Origin: CAWCAW01 sp963714125
Lineage (GTDB): Bacteria; Actinomycetota; Acidimicrobiia; Acidimicrobiales; UBA8190
Direction of reading: 5' to 3'
Assembly (NCBI GenBank): GCA_963714125.1
Contig: OY970234.1
Coordinates: 682,001 to 746,000, forward strand
DNA: 64,000 nucleotides
A program made the position numbers and the translations under genes. Position 1 is the first letter of the stretch. Each line of letters opens with the position of its first letter. The notes under the pieces are model-generated. The model was not told the DNA's origin. It did no database searches and saw nothing but the letters and a program-made list of their open reading frames with translations. Shown here in pieces: positions 43,591 through 51,931 of the stretch.

Positions 43591-43611
43591 GGGCTATAGG
43601 TCCTTTTGGGC
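43591..43611. promoter_or_regulatory. Pair of overlapping DevR-box-like sites
   Basis: GGGCT-ATAG-GTCCT (43591-43604) overlaps GGTCC-TTTT-GGGC (43599-43611), in the gap between the response-regulator gene and the ADH operon, about 70 nt before the ADH start. Half-site spacing and GGNCC content match the sites at 41162 and 46412-46527. Confidence 0.4.
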
Positions 43612-43637
43612 GCGGGCCGCTCGCCAGTCAGCCGTTG

Positions 43638-44330
43638 TCATCGAAGCTCATGGCCTGGTGAACGACGTTCCGCCTGCTTCACGGCGTACACCGCCGCCTC
43701 GGTCCGTCGAGACAACCCCATTTTCATGAGCACACTCGAGACGTAGTTCTTGACTGTCTTTTCCGCTAGGAAAAGCTCTTCGCCGATTTGACGATTGGTC
43801 TTTCCTTCGGCAATGAGGTCCAAGACCTGTCGTTCCCGTGATGACAACTTGGCAAGATATTGGTCCTCGACTTCTCTAGAACGCATGCGTGCTGTGACCT
43901 TGGACCGAAGGGTCGCGTCGATCAGTGATTGTCCAGCCGCCACCTGGCGAACGGCCGAGACGAGGTCGATGCCGCGCACGTCCTTGAGCACAAAGCCGCT
44001 CGCGCCGGCGAGGATGGCCGAGAACAACGCCTCGTCATCGGCAAACGACGTCAGCATCAGACAGTGGATCCCCAGATGCAGCGACATCAGATCCCGGCAC
44101 ACTTCGACCCCGTCGTCATCAGCCAGCCGGACATCGAGAACGGCGACGTCTGGTCGAGTCGAGGGCACGCGGTCCAGAGCTTCTTCGGCGGTGGAAGCCT
44201 CTCCCACCACTTCCAAATCGTCTTCGGCGTCAAACAACTCCCTCAGCCCCCGCCTAATGATCTCGTGGTCATCGAGAAGGAACACCCTCGTGGTCATGGG
44301 CGCATCATCGTGTCGTTCCCTTTCACTCAT
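43638..44330 (-). CDS. DevR/NarL-type response regulator
   Basis: A 230-residue response regulator: receiver domain at about 14-130 (LLDDHEIIRRGL with D20/D21, phospho-acceptor D66 in VAVLDVRL, K near 115) and a LuxR-type helix-turn-helix at about 160-220 (LSSRERQVLDLIAEGKTNRQIGEELFL). Sequence style and gene partner match DevR/DosR of mycobacteria, the hypoxia and NO dormancy regulator. Its start overlaps the kinase stop by 4 nt. The candidate boxes in this region are its likely targets. Confidence 0.85.
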   Translation of the reverse strand: MSERERHDDAPMTTRVFLLDDHEIIRRGLRELFDAEDDLEVVGEASTAEEALDRVPSTRPDVAVLDVRLADDDGVEVCRDLMSLHLGIHCLMLTSFADDEALFSAILAGASGFVLKDVRGIDLVSAVRQVAAGQSLIDATLRSKVTARMRSREVEDQYLAKLSSRERQVLDLIAEGKTNRQIGEELFLAEKTVKNYVSSVLMKMGLSRRTEAAVYAVKQAERRSPGHELR

Positions 44331-45505
44331 CCGAGGTCACGGACCGACCACACCAGCTCTGATCCACCTTCGGAACGCAGATGAACTTCACACGATCCGC
44401 CCAGCAACTTGGCTCGTTCTCGAAGATTGGAGAGACCTCGACCGATACCGCGGGCACCTTTGGCTATGCCTACGCCGTCATCGGATACCCGAAGTACGAG
44501 GAGCCCGTCGGGTCCGATGCGCACCGCCACCTCGGTGTGGGTGGCGCTGGCGTGATGTACAACATTGGAAATTGCCTCACGCAAGCTGAACAGAAGGTGT
44601 TCGGCCGTTGTTTCCCCTACGGCCGTGTCGATCGGTCCTTCGAAATCAGTACCCACGTCCAGGCCGAGGCGACCAGTCGCCTCGTCGATTACATCCAGGA
44701 TCTCGCGCCGGAGTCCCTGGTTGCTGGCACTGCGCCGGGAGCGACTGATGGCGAAGATCGTGGTGCGAATCTGGCGGACTGTGACGTCGAGCTCATCGAT
44801 AAGCTCCTCGACACGCTCCTTGCCCTCCTCGGATGAGATGAGCCGGGCGGTTCCCTGCAAGCCGAGCCCGATGGCAAAGAGCCGCTGGATGACGGTGTCG
44901 TGCAGATTCCGGGCCATGCGCTCACGCTCTTCCGCGAGGGTGAGATCGCGAAGGCGAGCATGGAGTCGCGCTTTATCGATCACGAGTCCCGCGGCTGTCC
45001 CCAGCGCCATGACGACGTCTTCGTCTTCGTCGGTGAACGTTGTGCCGTCGTGCTTATCACACAGATACAGATGGCCGTAGACGTCGCCGCGTACCAGTAC
45101 CGGTACCCCGAGAAAGTTCCTCATAGGGGGGTGATGCGGTGGGAATCCCACGCTGTCGGCGTGCTCGGCGAGGTCCGTGAGGCGCAGCGGCACCGCATCC
45201 CGGATGAGCACGCCCAGGATTCCCTCCCCCTGAGGCAGAGGGCCGATTGCAGACCGGACCTCTGCCTCGAGGCCGACGGTGATGAAATCAGCCAGATGGG
45301 TGTGCGTCTCGTCGAGCACCCCCAGCGCTCCGTACTGCGCACCGGCAAGATCGGCGGCAGCTTGGACAATGTCTCGCAGCACGCCGGGAAGGTCAACGTC
45401 GGCCCCAATGAGAAGCATGGCTTCGATGAGCGCCTGGAGGCGCTCGGGATCGGTTATACGACGAAACGGCACGAACCTCGAGGGTAGCAACCCAGTCGCC
45501 GTCAC
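44327..45505 (-). CDS. DevS-like sensor histidine kinase with one GAF domain
   Basis: A 392-residue kinase: a GAF domain at about 38-180 (NFLGVPVLVRGDVYGHLYLCDK as in DevS GAF domains), a HisKA_3 phospho-acceptor H202 in ERMARNLHDTVIQRL, and an HATPase domain (N box REAISNVVHHA, G box DDGVGIAKG, then GRGLSNLRERAKLLGG). No membrane span is seen, so it is cytoplasmic. DevS/DosT carry two GAF domains with haem in the first; only one is present here and haem binding cannot be judged. GTG start and stop both overlap neighbours by 4 nt. Confidence 0.85.
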   Translation of the reverse strand: MTATGLLPSRFVPFRRITDPERLQALIEAMLLIGADVDLPGVLRDIVQAAADLAGAQYGALGVLDETHTHLADFITVGLEAEVRSAIGPLPQGEGILGVLIRDAVPLRLTDLAEHADSVGFPPHHPPMRNFLGVPVLVRGDVYGHLYLCDKHDGTTFTDEDEDVVMALGTAAGLVIDKARLHARLRDLTLAEERERMARNLHDTVIQRLFAIGLGLQGTARLISSEEGKERVEELIDELDVTVRQIRTTIFAISRSRRSASNQGLRREILDVIDEATGRLGLDVGTDFEGPIDTAVGETTAEHLLFSLREAISNVVHHASATHTEVAVRIGPDGLLVLRVSDDGVGIAKGARGIGRGLSNLRERAKLLGGSCEVHLRSEGGSELVWSVRDLG

Positions 45506-45930
45506 AGCTCGCAGTCGTGAGTTCCTTGGGCCCTGTGGAGAACAGCCCTGAGGATATCGAGGGCGGATGCCACGCCCACGGTGATGCCATCATCCATCAC
45601 GGCCACCATCTCGAGCCGGTCAGCGACCATCTCCTCACCCAGCTTGACCGGGTTCTGCTGGCAGCTGACGATCTTGGGTGCCGGGCGGGAGATCTCCCCG
45701 GCCCAAAGGACATCGGGGTCCGCACCGGCGGCGATCGCTTCGACGAGGTCGCTCGGGGTGACAAGCCCTACGGGGCCAATGGGGCTCTCGACCAATACCG
45801 CCCCCACACCGGACTCGACCATGGTCTGTGCCGCGAAGCGCAGACTGGCCATGGAACTCACCCGTGCGGGCACCCGGGCCGCAATGCGTCGAAGGCACCG
45901 CGAGCACCGTTGCTGCTCATCGACGTTCAT
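45502..45930 (-). CDS. CBS-domain protein with N-terminal CxxC
   Basis: A 142-residue protein with a CBS pair (RIAARVPARVSSMASLRFAAQ then GLVTPSDLVEAIA; second copy EMVAVMDDGITVGVASALDILRAV). It resembles the mycobacterial hypoxic response protein Hrp1, a DosR-regulon member. Cys9 and Cys12 form a CxxC that may bind zinc or sense redox state. ATG 45930 is chosen because it overlaps the PPOX stop by 4 nt; the stop likewise overlaps the kinase GTG. Confidence 0.75.
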   Translation of the reverse strand: MNVDEQQRCSRCLRRIAARVPARVSSMASLRFAAQTMVESGVGAVLVESPIGPVGLVTPSDLVEAIAAGADPDVLWAGEISRPAPKIVSCQQNPVKLGEEMVADRLEMVAVMDDGITVGVASALDILRAVLHRAQGTHDCEL

Positions 45931-46376
45931 CTTGACGTCGAGCTTGTTGTTGCGGCCTCCCACATGATACGGCGGCCCGAGATGAGAGTCGAAGGGACCT
46001 TGACCAGGAATGGATGGTTTCCAGGGGCCCACGCCCGCAACGAACACCTCGTCCGTTTGATTGTCTCGGGGTCGGTGATGACCTGAGCGACACCCGTGAG
46101 CAAGACACTCCAGCCCGTGTGGTAGGTGCCATCAACATCGTCGGCTTCCACGCTCACCACCTGCCCCCGAATGGCAGCGTCGAGCTTGGATCCGACGTCC
46201 GTGGCGAATACAGCGTCCCCGTCGACCAGCGAAAGATTGACGGGAACGGCCACGGGAATGCAGTCGACGCTCAAGACCACCCGACCGATGGTTGATCGAC
46301 GGAGCAGCTCCAGACACTCCTCCCGATCAAGCTCGACTAACGAAAGCACGGCCTTTTCATCCGAAGCGAACGGCAT
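45927..46376 (-). CDS. PPOX-fold flavin/F420-binding protein, first gene of the DevRS-type operon
   Basis: A 149-residue split-barrel protein (LSLVELDREECLELLRRSTIGRVVLSV at residues 11-37, IPVAVPVNLSLVDGDAVFATD, VVSVEADDVDGTYHTGWSVLLTG). It belongs to the PPOX group that is common in DosR regulons. It leads four genes (PPOX, CBS, kinase, regulator), each overlapping the next by exactly 4 nt, and has DevR-box-like sites upstream shared with a divergent membrane-protein gene. Confidence 0.75.
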   Translation of the reverse strand: MPFASDEKAVLSLVELDREECLELLRRSTIGRVVLSVDCIPVAVPVNLSLVDGDAVFATDVGSKLDAAIRGQVVSVEADDVDGTYHTGWSVLLTGVAQVITDPETIKRTRCSLRAWAPGNHPFLVKVPSTLISGRRIMWEAATTSSTSR

Positions 46377-46411
46377 GGAACACGATGCGCGCCCGGAACG
46401 GGACTCGACCA

Positions 46412-46527
46412 GGGCCGAAAGGCATATTCACGTCACTGGAGACTTGGACAGTGTGACCAATGGCATGGGCCTTTCGGCACATACCGAGGTTCCGGCGGAT
46501 GACCAGGACCTTCGGCCCTTTCGGCAC
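46412..46527. promoter_or_regulatory. Cluster of DevR-box-like sites between divergent genes
   Basis: Related 5-4-5 elements lie in the gap before the PPOX operon: GGGCC-GAAA-GGCAT (46412-46425), GGGCC-TTTC-GGCAC (46467-46480) and GGCCC-TTTC-GGCAC (46514-46527), with an overlapping GGACC-TTCG-GCCCT (46506-46519). DevR/DosR boxes have two GGGNC-type half-sites separated by about 4 nt. They could control both the operon and the divergent gene at 46595. Confidence 0.5.
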
Positions 46528-46594
46528 TCCAAGCCACTGGCGCACGCTGACGTCAAAGGGTCCCCATCGAGGGGATATGACGAGGAGAACGATT

Positions 46595-47212
46595 ATGAAA
46601 CGCAAGACCTTTGACATGATCCTGACGGCAGGAGGCGGCGTCCTGGTTGTCGTCCTGCTCGCCGCGGGAGCGCTGGGCATTTGGGGCTATAGCTTCGCCA
46701 ACTCGAACGTCCACAACCAGCTGGCCGAGCAGCAGATCACGTTCCCACCGGCGGCCGCGTTTACTCACGCCAAGGCGGGCACGGAGATCACGCCTTCGAT
46801 GGTTTCCACGGTGGGCAAGTACGCGGGCCAACCGCTCGTGACCGGTCAACAGGCCGAGGTCTACGCCAATGACTTCATCGCCGTGCACCTGCAGGAGATC
46901 GGTGGCGGCCTGAGCTATGCGCAGCTGTCGGCCAAGGCGATGGCCCTACCCAAGGGTTCAGTTGCCTACACCGCGGCCGAAGGCAAGGTTCAGACGGTGT
47001 TCCAGGGCACGACCCTGCGAGGGCTGCTGCTTGAGGCGTACGCCTTTGGAACATTCGGGCAAATCGCCCTCGTGGCTGCGGTCGCCTCGTTCATCTTGGC
47101 AGGCATCATGCTGCTCTTGACGGTGGCCGGTCTCTGGCATTTCCGTCGGGTGCCCGCAGACGCTGAGTTCCCTGCAGTGCGAGCCACGGCAAGGGTGCCT
47201 GTCATCGCCTGA
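46595..47212 (+). CDS. Two-span membrane protein with extracytoplasmic domain
   Basis: A 205-residue protein with membrane spans at about residues 9-32 and 155-178 and an external domain of about 110 residues between them (EQQITFPPAAAF, GKYAGQPLVTGQQAEVYANDFIAVHL). GAGGAG precedes the ATG. Similar two-span proteins of unknown function occur in actinobacteria. It is divergent from the DevRS-type operon, shares its candidate boxes, has a GC palindrome in its leader (46561-46575), and is followed by a strong hairpin. Confidence 0.65.
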   Translation: MKRKTFDMILTAGGGVLVVVLLAAGALGIWGYSFANSNVHNQLAEQQITFPPAAAFTHAKAGTEITPSMVSTVGKYAGQPLVTGQQAEVYANDFIAVHLQEIGGGLSYAQLSAKAMALPKGSVAYTAAEGKVQTVFQGTTLRGLLLEAYAFGTFGQIALVAAVASFILAGIMLLLTVAGLWHFRRVPADAEFPAVRATARVPVIA

Positions 47213-47236
47213 GCCACACGCTTGCGGACAGGACGA

Positions 47237-47269
47237 CTCACCCGGCCTCGAAGTCTGAGGCCGGGTGAG
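47237..47269 (+). terminator. Strong hairpin terminator after the two-span membrane-protein gene
   Basis: CTCACCCGGCCTC, a 7-nt loop and GAGGCCGGGTGAG make a perfect 13-bp stem 24 nt after the stop codon, followed by TTCT. Confidence 0.7.
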
Positions 47270-47496
47270 TTCTATGTCTAAGGACAAGATCGGTTACCGA
47301 TGTTCCACGACCGCCCAATGCCTTGGATTTGCGAACAGGAGTGGTGATGACTGAATACTCCCGCAAAGTTTCGCCAATCAGAGCCCACCCTCGGAATCCC
47401 GGAAATGCCGCACGTTGTGGGTGCAGGGGACCTCATCAAGGGCTTCACGATTCGCATCAGGACGCGAGACCGGTCGCGTCACTGAGGAGGTCGAGA

Positions 47497-47945
47497 GCGG
47501 TGGCGTCTCTGTTCGGGGTAGGCGAAGCGGGCGATTCCGCTTGTAGCGATCGATGCACTCGGTCGCTGCGGCATCGCGTTGAGCCGATGGAAGGTCAGCA
47601 TCCGATCGAGGCACTCCGGACTGATGGTGCCAAGGAAACGCTTGGCAAAGCGGCCCACGGCGCTCGTGATGGCGTGCGATGATCCGGATCCGCTCGGATC
47701 GGAAGACCTCATCGAGAGCCGACAGTGAACTTGGGATGAACACGCGCAGCGAGCACCATGGTCAGCTTGGGGCATGTTGGAATACCCATGCTCCAGTCGG
47801 GTTGGCGGTGATCCCGTTCATGTAAATCAGCCGGGAGTCCAACTCGACGGCCTCTGATTTCGTCCCTGTCGAGTGAGGCCATCCGACCGAGAGGGATAGA
47901 TTGATTCCGTGGCGACGAAGGATCACCGAGACGGTTTCGACGTGA
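47497..47945 (-). pseudogene. Decayed IS integrase-type transposase (rve domain)
   Basis: Three frames on the minus strand give pieces of one transposase in order: ILRRHGI near 47920, NGITANPTGAWVFQHA near 47800, FRSERIRII near 47700, AKRFLGTISPECLDRML near 47620, and ECIDRYKRNRPLRLP near 47540. These match the DDE integrase of IS elements whose proteins read ...GVTANPTGAW...FAERFLGTIRRECLDRML...Y..HRPHR. Frameshifts and a deletion show it is dead. With the terminator it accounts for the gap before 48015. Confidence 0.65.
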
Positions 47946-48014
47946 TCCTCATGTTCGAGGAAAGCGGAGGTGCGCCGCCACCGGATGAATCGAGTTTGGT
48001 CGCTGTGGCAAGAG

Positions 48015-49142
48015 TCATTTCGCAGCCGGGGTGACTTGTGACGTTCGTGTTGCCATCCGGGCGACAGGAAGTTGGCGCGCTTTGTCGGGAACAAAGTCTC
48101 TGGAAGTTCGACGTCGGAGGCGCCCGAGAAGAACGAGCAGGGCAGCGATCGTCATCAGTAACAGGATCAAGAGCCCTGCGAAAGCCAGGTACAACCATTT
48201 GGACCCAGTAAGCCTGGTCTTCATTGGAGAAGATGCCCCAGTCTCGGGGAAGGTGATGGTTGCTTGCGCACTGCGCTCGAACAATCCGCTTTGCAAGGTG
48301 ATCAGCGCGTCCCACGGGCCGGCGGGTAGCCGCTTGTCCAAGAAGAACGTGACGGGTTCGGTGTCCCCGACTGCCAGAGTAGTGCCGAGGGTGGCAGGGA
48401 ATGGGCCGGCCCTGATACCGCCCGGTCCAGACAGGAGCTTCAGGTTTCCGCTCATGTCGAGAGCCAGGCCGCCGGTGTTGTGAACGGTCGCGAGGACTCT
48501 TGGTCTGCCCTCGGACGAGCGTTCGGCGGTCAGCAACTCGATCGTGAAGTTGGAGGCAGGTGGGCGGCCGAATCCAACTGAGAGGTAGATACGGATGCCG
48601 ACGCGGCTTACTTGAGTGACGCCGCCAGCGCTCGGGCCTGAGCTCACTTGTGCCCATACTGCTCCGTACTGCTCCCCGGAAGAAGCATGAGGCGGCACGG
48701 CGATGCTTACGGTGGCCATGAAGCCCCCGCCTCCGGGGACTTCGGCTGAGCTTGGGGTGACCGCTGTCCAGCTGGACACGGCGTTAGGAGTGTGTCCGGC
48801 GGCGCCCAAGAACGAGTCGTTCGCAATGGTGGCAGCAGCGGCGTAAAGGACGATGTGCATGGTCGAGGCCGTTGTGTTTGAGACTTCGATCTGGCGATCT
48901 ACGACCGTGCCTGGCGCGACATGGTCCACGATGTATATCCGTGCTCGAGGATCGTTAAGTTGGGAGACCGGAACACTGACCAGGCGCAGTCCAATACCAC
49001 CGACAGCCGCTGCAGGGGCAGCGCTAGATGCGCTGGCGGAGGTCGTGAGTCCAGCGCATATGGCGACTGTGGCGAGACCGCCGAGCGTGAACCGAGAGGA
49101 CGTGTGGCGGTGTTGCCGTCCACACGGGCGTGCTGTCGGCAT
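48015..49142 (-). CDS. DUF916-like (WxL-interacting) surface protein with C-terminal membrane anchor
   Basis: A 375-residue exported protein: signal segment at about 18-45, then two beta domains (PRARIYIVDHVAPGTVVDRQ with N-T-T-A-S; then RVLATVHNTGGLALDMSGNL), a membrane span at about 314-340 and a basic tail. This layout matches DUF916/WxL-interacting proteins, which bind peptidoglycan and partner with WxL proteins. It begins 4 nt after the stop of a WxL-like gene, so the two form a unit. Assignment rests on architecture and context more than on sharp motifs. Confidence 0.6.
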   Translation of the reverse strand: MPTARPCGRQHRHTSSRFTLGGLATVAICAGLTTSASASSAAPAAAVGGIGLRLVSVPVSQLNDPRARIYIVDHVAPGTVVDRQIEVSNTTASTMHIVLYAAAATIANDSFLGAAGHTPNAVSSWTAVTPSSAEVPGGGGFMATVSIAVPPHASSGEQYGAVWAQVSSGPSAGGVTQVSRVGIRIYLSVGFGRPPASNFTIELLTAERSSEGRPRVLATVHNTGGLALDMSGNLKLLSGPGGIRAGPFPATLGTTLAVGDTEPVTFFLDKRLPAGPWDALITLQSGLFERSAQATITFPETGASSPMKTRLTGSKWLYLAFAGLLILLLMTIAALLVLLGRLRRRTSRDFVPDKARQLPVARMATRTSQVTPAAK

Positions 49143-49146
49143 GAAC

Positions 49147-49683
49147 CTAAAGGACAGAGTGGGTGATTGTCGCTGTGTACACTCCGGCCGCCATCCCTCC
49201 AGCGACGGTCACGCTGATCGTCGGGGTCCAAGTAGCCGAGTTGTCCCCGGTGATCCCGCTCGCTGTGACGGCGGGAACGACACCTGTGAGGTTGCCCGGA
49301 TTATTTGATGTGTATGTTGCCGTGCCAAGCTGCGTGATCACCCCAGCGTTGTAGGCAACTGCGCTGGCGGGTATGGCCGGTCCCGACGGCGGTGTGAAGG
49401 CGGTGGAAATGACACTCGCGACCCAGCCTGAGCCTGCGGCAGCATCGCGCGCGTCGTTCACCTGAACCTGGCCCAGGGGTCCACTAATGGTCTCACCGCC
49501 CACGGTGTTCGCCTGGGTTCCAAGATTGCCGGCGGCAGTAGGAACACTGATTGACAGAGATCCCCCTTGCACGGTGACCGAGGCGGTGGTGTCACCCGGT
49601 GCGGCGTAAGCCGATTCAGGCAGAAAAACGCCGAGCGCGATCAGTCCAGCAGCAGTAGCGACAAGTAGCTTGCGCTCATTCAT
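49147..49683 (-). CDS. WxL-domain-like secreted surface protein
   Basis: A 178-residue exported protein: signal peptide (residues 1-27), then a beta-rich domain with VQVNDARDAAAGSGWVASV (W87) and the end TWTPTISVTVAGGMAAGVYT leading to ATITHSVL (W152). The Trp-containing first half and the YTATITHSVL tail are typical of actinobacterial WxL-like proteins, though the exact W-x-L tripeptide is not kept. ATG 49683 has GAAGGA upstream. Paired with a DUF916-like protein, it should attach non-covalently to the cell wall. Confidence 0.55.
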   Translation of the reverse strand: MNERKLLVATAAGLIALGVFLPESAYAAPGDTTASVTVQGGSLSISVPTAAGNLGTQANTVGGETISGPLGQVQVNDARDAAAGSGWVASVISTAFTPPSGPAIPASAVAYNAGVITQLGTATYTSNNPGNLTGVVPAVTASGITGDNSATWTPTISVTVAGGMAAGVYTATITHSVL

Positions 49684-49798
49684 GGATCCTTCGTTCTGCA
49701 GTATTGCGAATAAGCACAGGGTTCGCGCTCTCGCGTGGTCGTTGTCTGTCAGTTTGAATCGGCGCCCCAAAATCACCGCATTGGATAGGGAACAGGTC

Positions 49799-50002
49799 CT
49801 ATTCCACTCGGGATGACTCTGATAATGAAAGGGCGATCGAACGCCCGGTGCGAGTCAACGCTTGTCGACCGAGGAGCAGGACTTCGCGTTGACACAGCTC
49901 CTGGTGACGAGCGTCACGCGCGGGAGTTGAGTCGGTCAGTCTGGCGTACTCCAGACCGTCGAGTTGGCGTCTGACGAGATTTAGCTCTTCTGCGTGGGGC
50001 AT
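49799..50002 (-). CDS. Possible small helical protein
   Basis: A 67-residue frame with amphipathic, charged composition (EELNLVRRQLDGLEYARLTDS then RHQELCQREVLLLGRQAL). It has no recognised family and no clear ribosome site. The regular heptad-like pattern favours a real helical protein, but its place between IS remnants leaves doubt. Confidence 0.35.
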   Translation of the reverse strand: MPHAEELNLVRRQLDGLEYARLTDSTPARDARHQELCQREVLLLGRQALTRTGRSIALSLSESSRVE

Positions 50003-50125
50003 GCTTCAGACATCGACGGCCTGACTTCCTGAGAGCAGGGCCGAAAGACCCTTCGTAGGTAAAGCTCCCTGCTGGCCTTTCCGCACTGGGGCGACCTTGT
50101 GAGTGCCGAAAACATCCCCCGAGAC

Positions 50126-50431
50126 CTAGGTGTTCTGCCCAACCACTTTGTTGACGCAGCTCACGGGCGGGCCTCCGATGGCGGTGTGGTGCCTGTGATG
50201 GTTGTAGGCGTGCAGCCACCCGTCAAGGGCCCGTGTGCGTGCCGACTCTGAGCGGTAGGGCCGGGCATAGGCCCACTCGTTGAGCAGCGTCCGGTTGTAG
50301 CGCTCTACTTTGCCATTGGTCCACGGATGAAAGGGCTTCGTCCGGGTGTGTTTGATCTGGGCTTTCACGAGCTCCTGGTCAAAGGCCGTGGCCCGGTAAC
50401 AGGACCCATTGTCGGTGAGCACTCGTTGCAA
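50126..50431 (-). pseudogene. C-terminal fragment of an IS481-family transposase
   Basis: About 100 residues match the end of IS481 transposases: VLTDNGSCYRATAFDQEL carries the second catalytic Asp, and TNGKVERYNRTLLNEWAYAR the catalytic Glu, followed by WLHAYNHHRHHTAIGG. The N-terminal part and first Asp are missing, so the fragment is inactive. Confidence 0.75.
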
Positions 50432-50439
50432 GCGACGAA

Positions 50440-50860
50440 ACCCTCAAAGAGGATGTGGTCTTCGGCGCGGCCGCTGTCCTTATGCTCGAGACCGTTTCAC
50501 GCGAGCCGTACTTTCTACGTGGGCGTCGGGTGATTCGTCGCTTTTGCGCCGATCCGGCGCGGCCGCGTAAAGCAAAGTGCGCCGAGATCTGCTCCGGCGA
50601 CCAGTAGTGATGGGCCAACGTTAAACTCGCAAGCGGTTACACCGGGCGAAATTGGCTCGAGATGCCGCGCACGGTTTCGGGCGAATGGCTCCGCCGTCAG
50701 CGCCCATCGTCTAAGAAGGTCGGGATCGGACCCTGCGCACGTCCGGGTCATGGGCCGATACCCCGCATTGCGTCGGCTCGTTCGACAGCATCCCAAGGCC
50801 GGGCCTTCTCTACCTCGGGGAACCGTTTCGTCATCACCGCACCTCGCGGCGCGGTCACAG
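50440..50860 (-). pseudogene. Scrambled IS-derived sequence (IS30-like fragment)
   Basis: HYWSPEQISAHFALRG (minus strand, near 50600) looks like the WSPEQIS block of IS30 transposases. Neighbouring frames give short broken pieces, and one 28-residue frame starts at about 50845 (MTKRFPEVEKARPWDAVERA). No intact gene can be supported. Together with the IS481 fragment this is a graveyard of mobile elements. Confidence 0.35.
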
Positions 50861-50930
50861 CATCAGTCAGTTGGCGGGAGGTCTTGCGTTGATTGACCAA
50901 GGCCGCAGCAGTTGCTGGACGGCTCGCTGA

Positions 50931-51188
50931 TCAGGTATAGGTGTCTTCGCGGCGGGCAACGTGGCCTTGACCATCGTCAACAATGGTGCGATGACTATGA
51001 CGCCAGCCACCCTCCCTGAGAGCGCCTGTGGCGATGGAGCCGATAAATCCAACCGCACCGACGATCATAAGAATCACGCCCACAGTATGAATGTTAAAGC
51101 CATGCTGAGTAGTACTGACCGTTACAGCAAAGTCCATGATGGCACCCGCTGCGAAAACAAGAGTGCTAACCACTAAACCACCGACCAT
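50931..51188 (-). CDS. DUF6458-like small membrane protein
   Basis: An 85-residue protein with two membrane spans (residues about 5-25 and 33-55) and the signature FAVTVSTTQHGFNIHTVGVI followed by LMIVGAVGF, typical of short actinobacterial DUF6458 proteins, and a basic C-terminal tail. ATG 51188 is chosen over longer frames because AGGAGG lies 8 nt upstream. A SigB/SigF-like promoter (51271-51296) lies about 80 nt upstream, so general-stress induction is likely. Confidence 0.75.
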   Translation of the reverse strand: MVGGLVVSTLVFAAGAIMDFAVTVSTTQHGFNIHTVGVILMIVGAVGFIGSIATGALREGGWRHSHRTIVDDGQGHVARREDTYT

Positions 51189-51270
51189 TTTGTTGACCTC
51201 CTGCAATTCCGTTGCTCCGTTGGGTCCGTTGGCTTTCGACGTCGCCAGTCCGTAACGCTTCGCGAGGCCT

Positions 51271-51296
51271 ATATCCACGTATTCAAGGGAATAAAC
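51271..51296 (-). promoter_or_regulatory. Candidate SigB/SigF-type promoter for the DUF6458 gene
   Basis: On the minus strand GTTT, 16 nt, GGATAT. It differs from the mycobacterial SigF / Streptomyces SigB consensus GTTT-N14-16-GGGTAY at one position and lies about 83 nt before the ATG. Confidence 0.5.
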
Positions 51297-51569
51297 AATT
51301 GGAGAAAGGAGCAAACAGCTGGCATCAACCGACCTGACACGTCTGGGTTCCAGACCGACCGTGAGGCCGCTCCATCGGGACCCGCTGCGGGGTGGGTCAA
51401 CAATTGAGATCGCTTGGTCAGCATCACGTCAGCGCAAACGCAGGAGTTCGACAACGCGAACCAAAGCTACAGAGAGGAATGGCAAGACCATCGCACACCG
51501 TCAACGCTTAGGTGCTGCTCGCACAACCCTCCGCTCAGGGGCGAGGGATGACCTTCTAAGTATCGTCGG
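51297..51569. other. Intergenic stretch between divergent stress promoters
   Basis: Apart from the two promoter candidates at its edges, nothing recognisable was seen here. Confidence 0.4.
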
Positions 51570-51595
51570 GTTTTCGTTCACGCCCCACGGGGTAC
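51570..51595 (+). promoter_or_regulatory. Candidate SigB/SigF-type promoter
   Basis: GTTT (51570-51573), 16 nt, GGGTAC (51590-51595). It matches GTTT-N16-GGGTAY and lies 43 nt before the start of a small gene that has a good ribosome site. Confidence 0.55.
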
Positions 51596-51638
51596 GAACT
51601 CCCTCAAGAAACGTCTGCATGCTTTGGGGAGGGAAGTT

Positions 51639-51812
51639 ATGGCGCCGACAGGCACCGAGCCGAAACCCGTCTCGGACTATGACACCACCAGGACTGTGAA
51701 TGACGACGGCCCGCAGTGGTTGCACCGGTACGAGCGGGCGCGTATTGCGCTTCGCCGTAGCTTTGAGTTCGTACCTCGTACCGTTGCAGACCCGGACCTG
51801 GTGCTCCCCTGA
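51639..51812 (+). CDS. Small hypothetical protein behind a stress-type promoter
   Basis: A 57-residue hydrophilic protein (PKPVSDYDTTRTVNDDGPQW then RYERARIALRRSFEFVPR). GGGAGGG sits about 6 nt before the ATG, and a GTTT-N16-GGGTAC promoter lies upstream, which together support a real gene. No family was recognised. Confidence 0.5.
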   Translation: MAPTGTEPKPVSDYDTTRTVNDDGPQWLHRYERARIALRRSFEFVPRTVADPDLVLP

Positions 51813-51931
51813 GGCGTAGCTCTGCGGCGGCTCGAACCGTCATCCCGCGATACTGAGAGTGTTGTGGGCAGAACGGAAGGCCGATGGATGTCGACTCCAC
51901 CCGGTGTCCGCCAGCCTAGAGGCGGTCGTGT

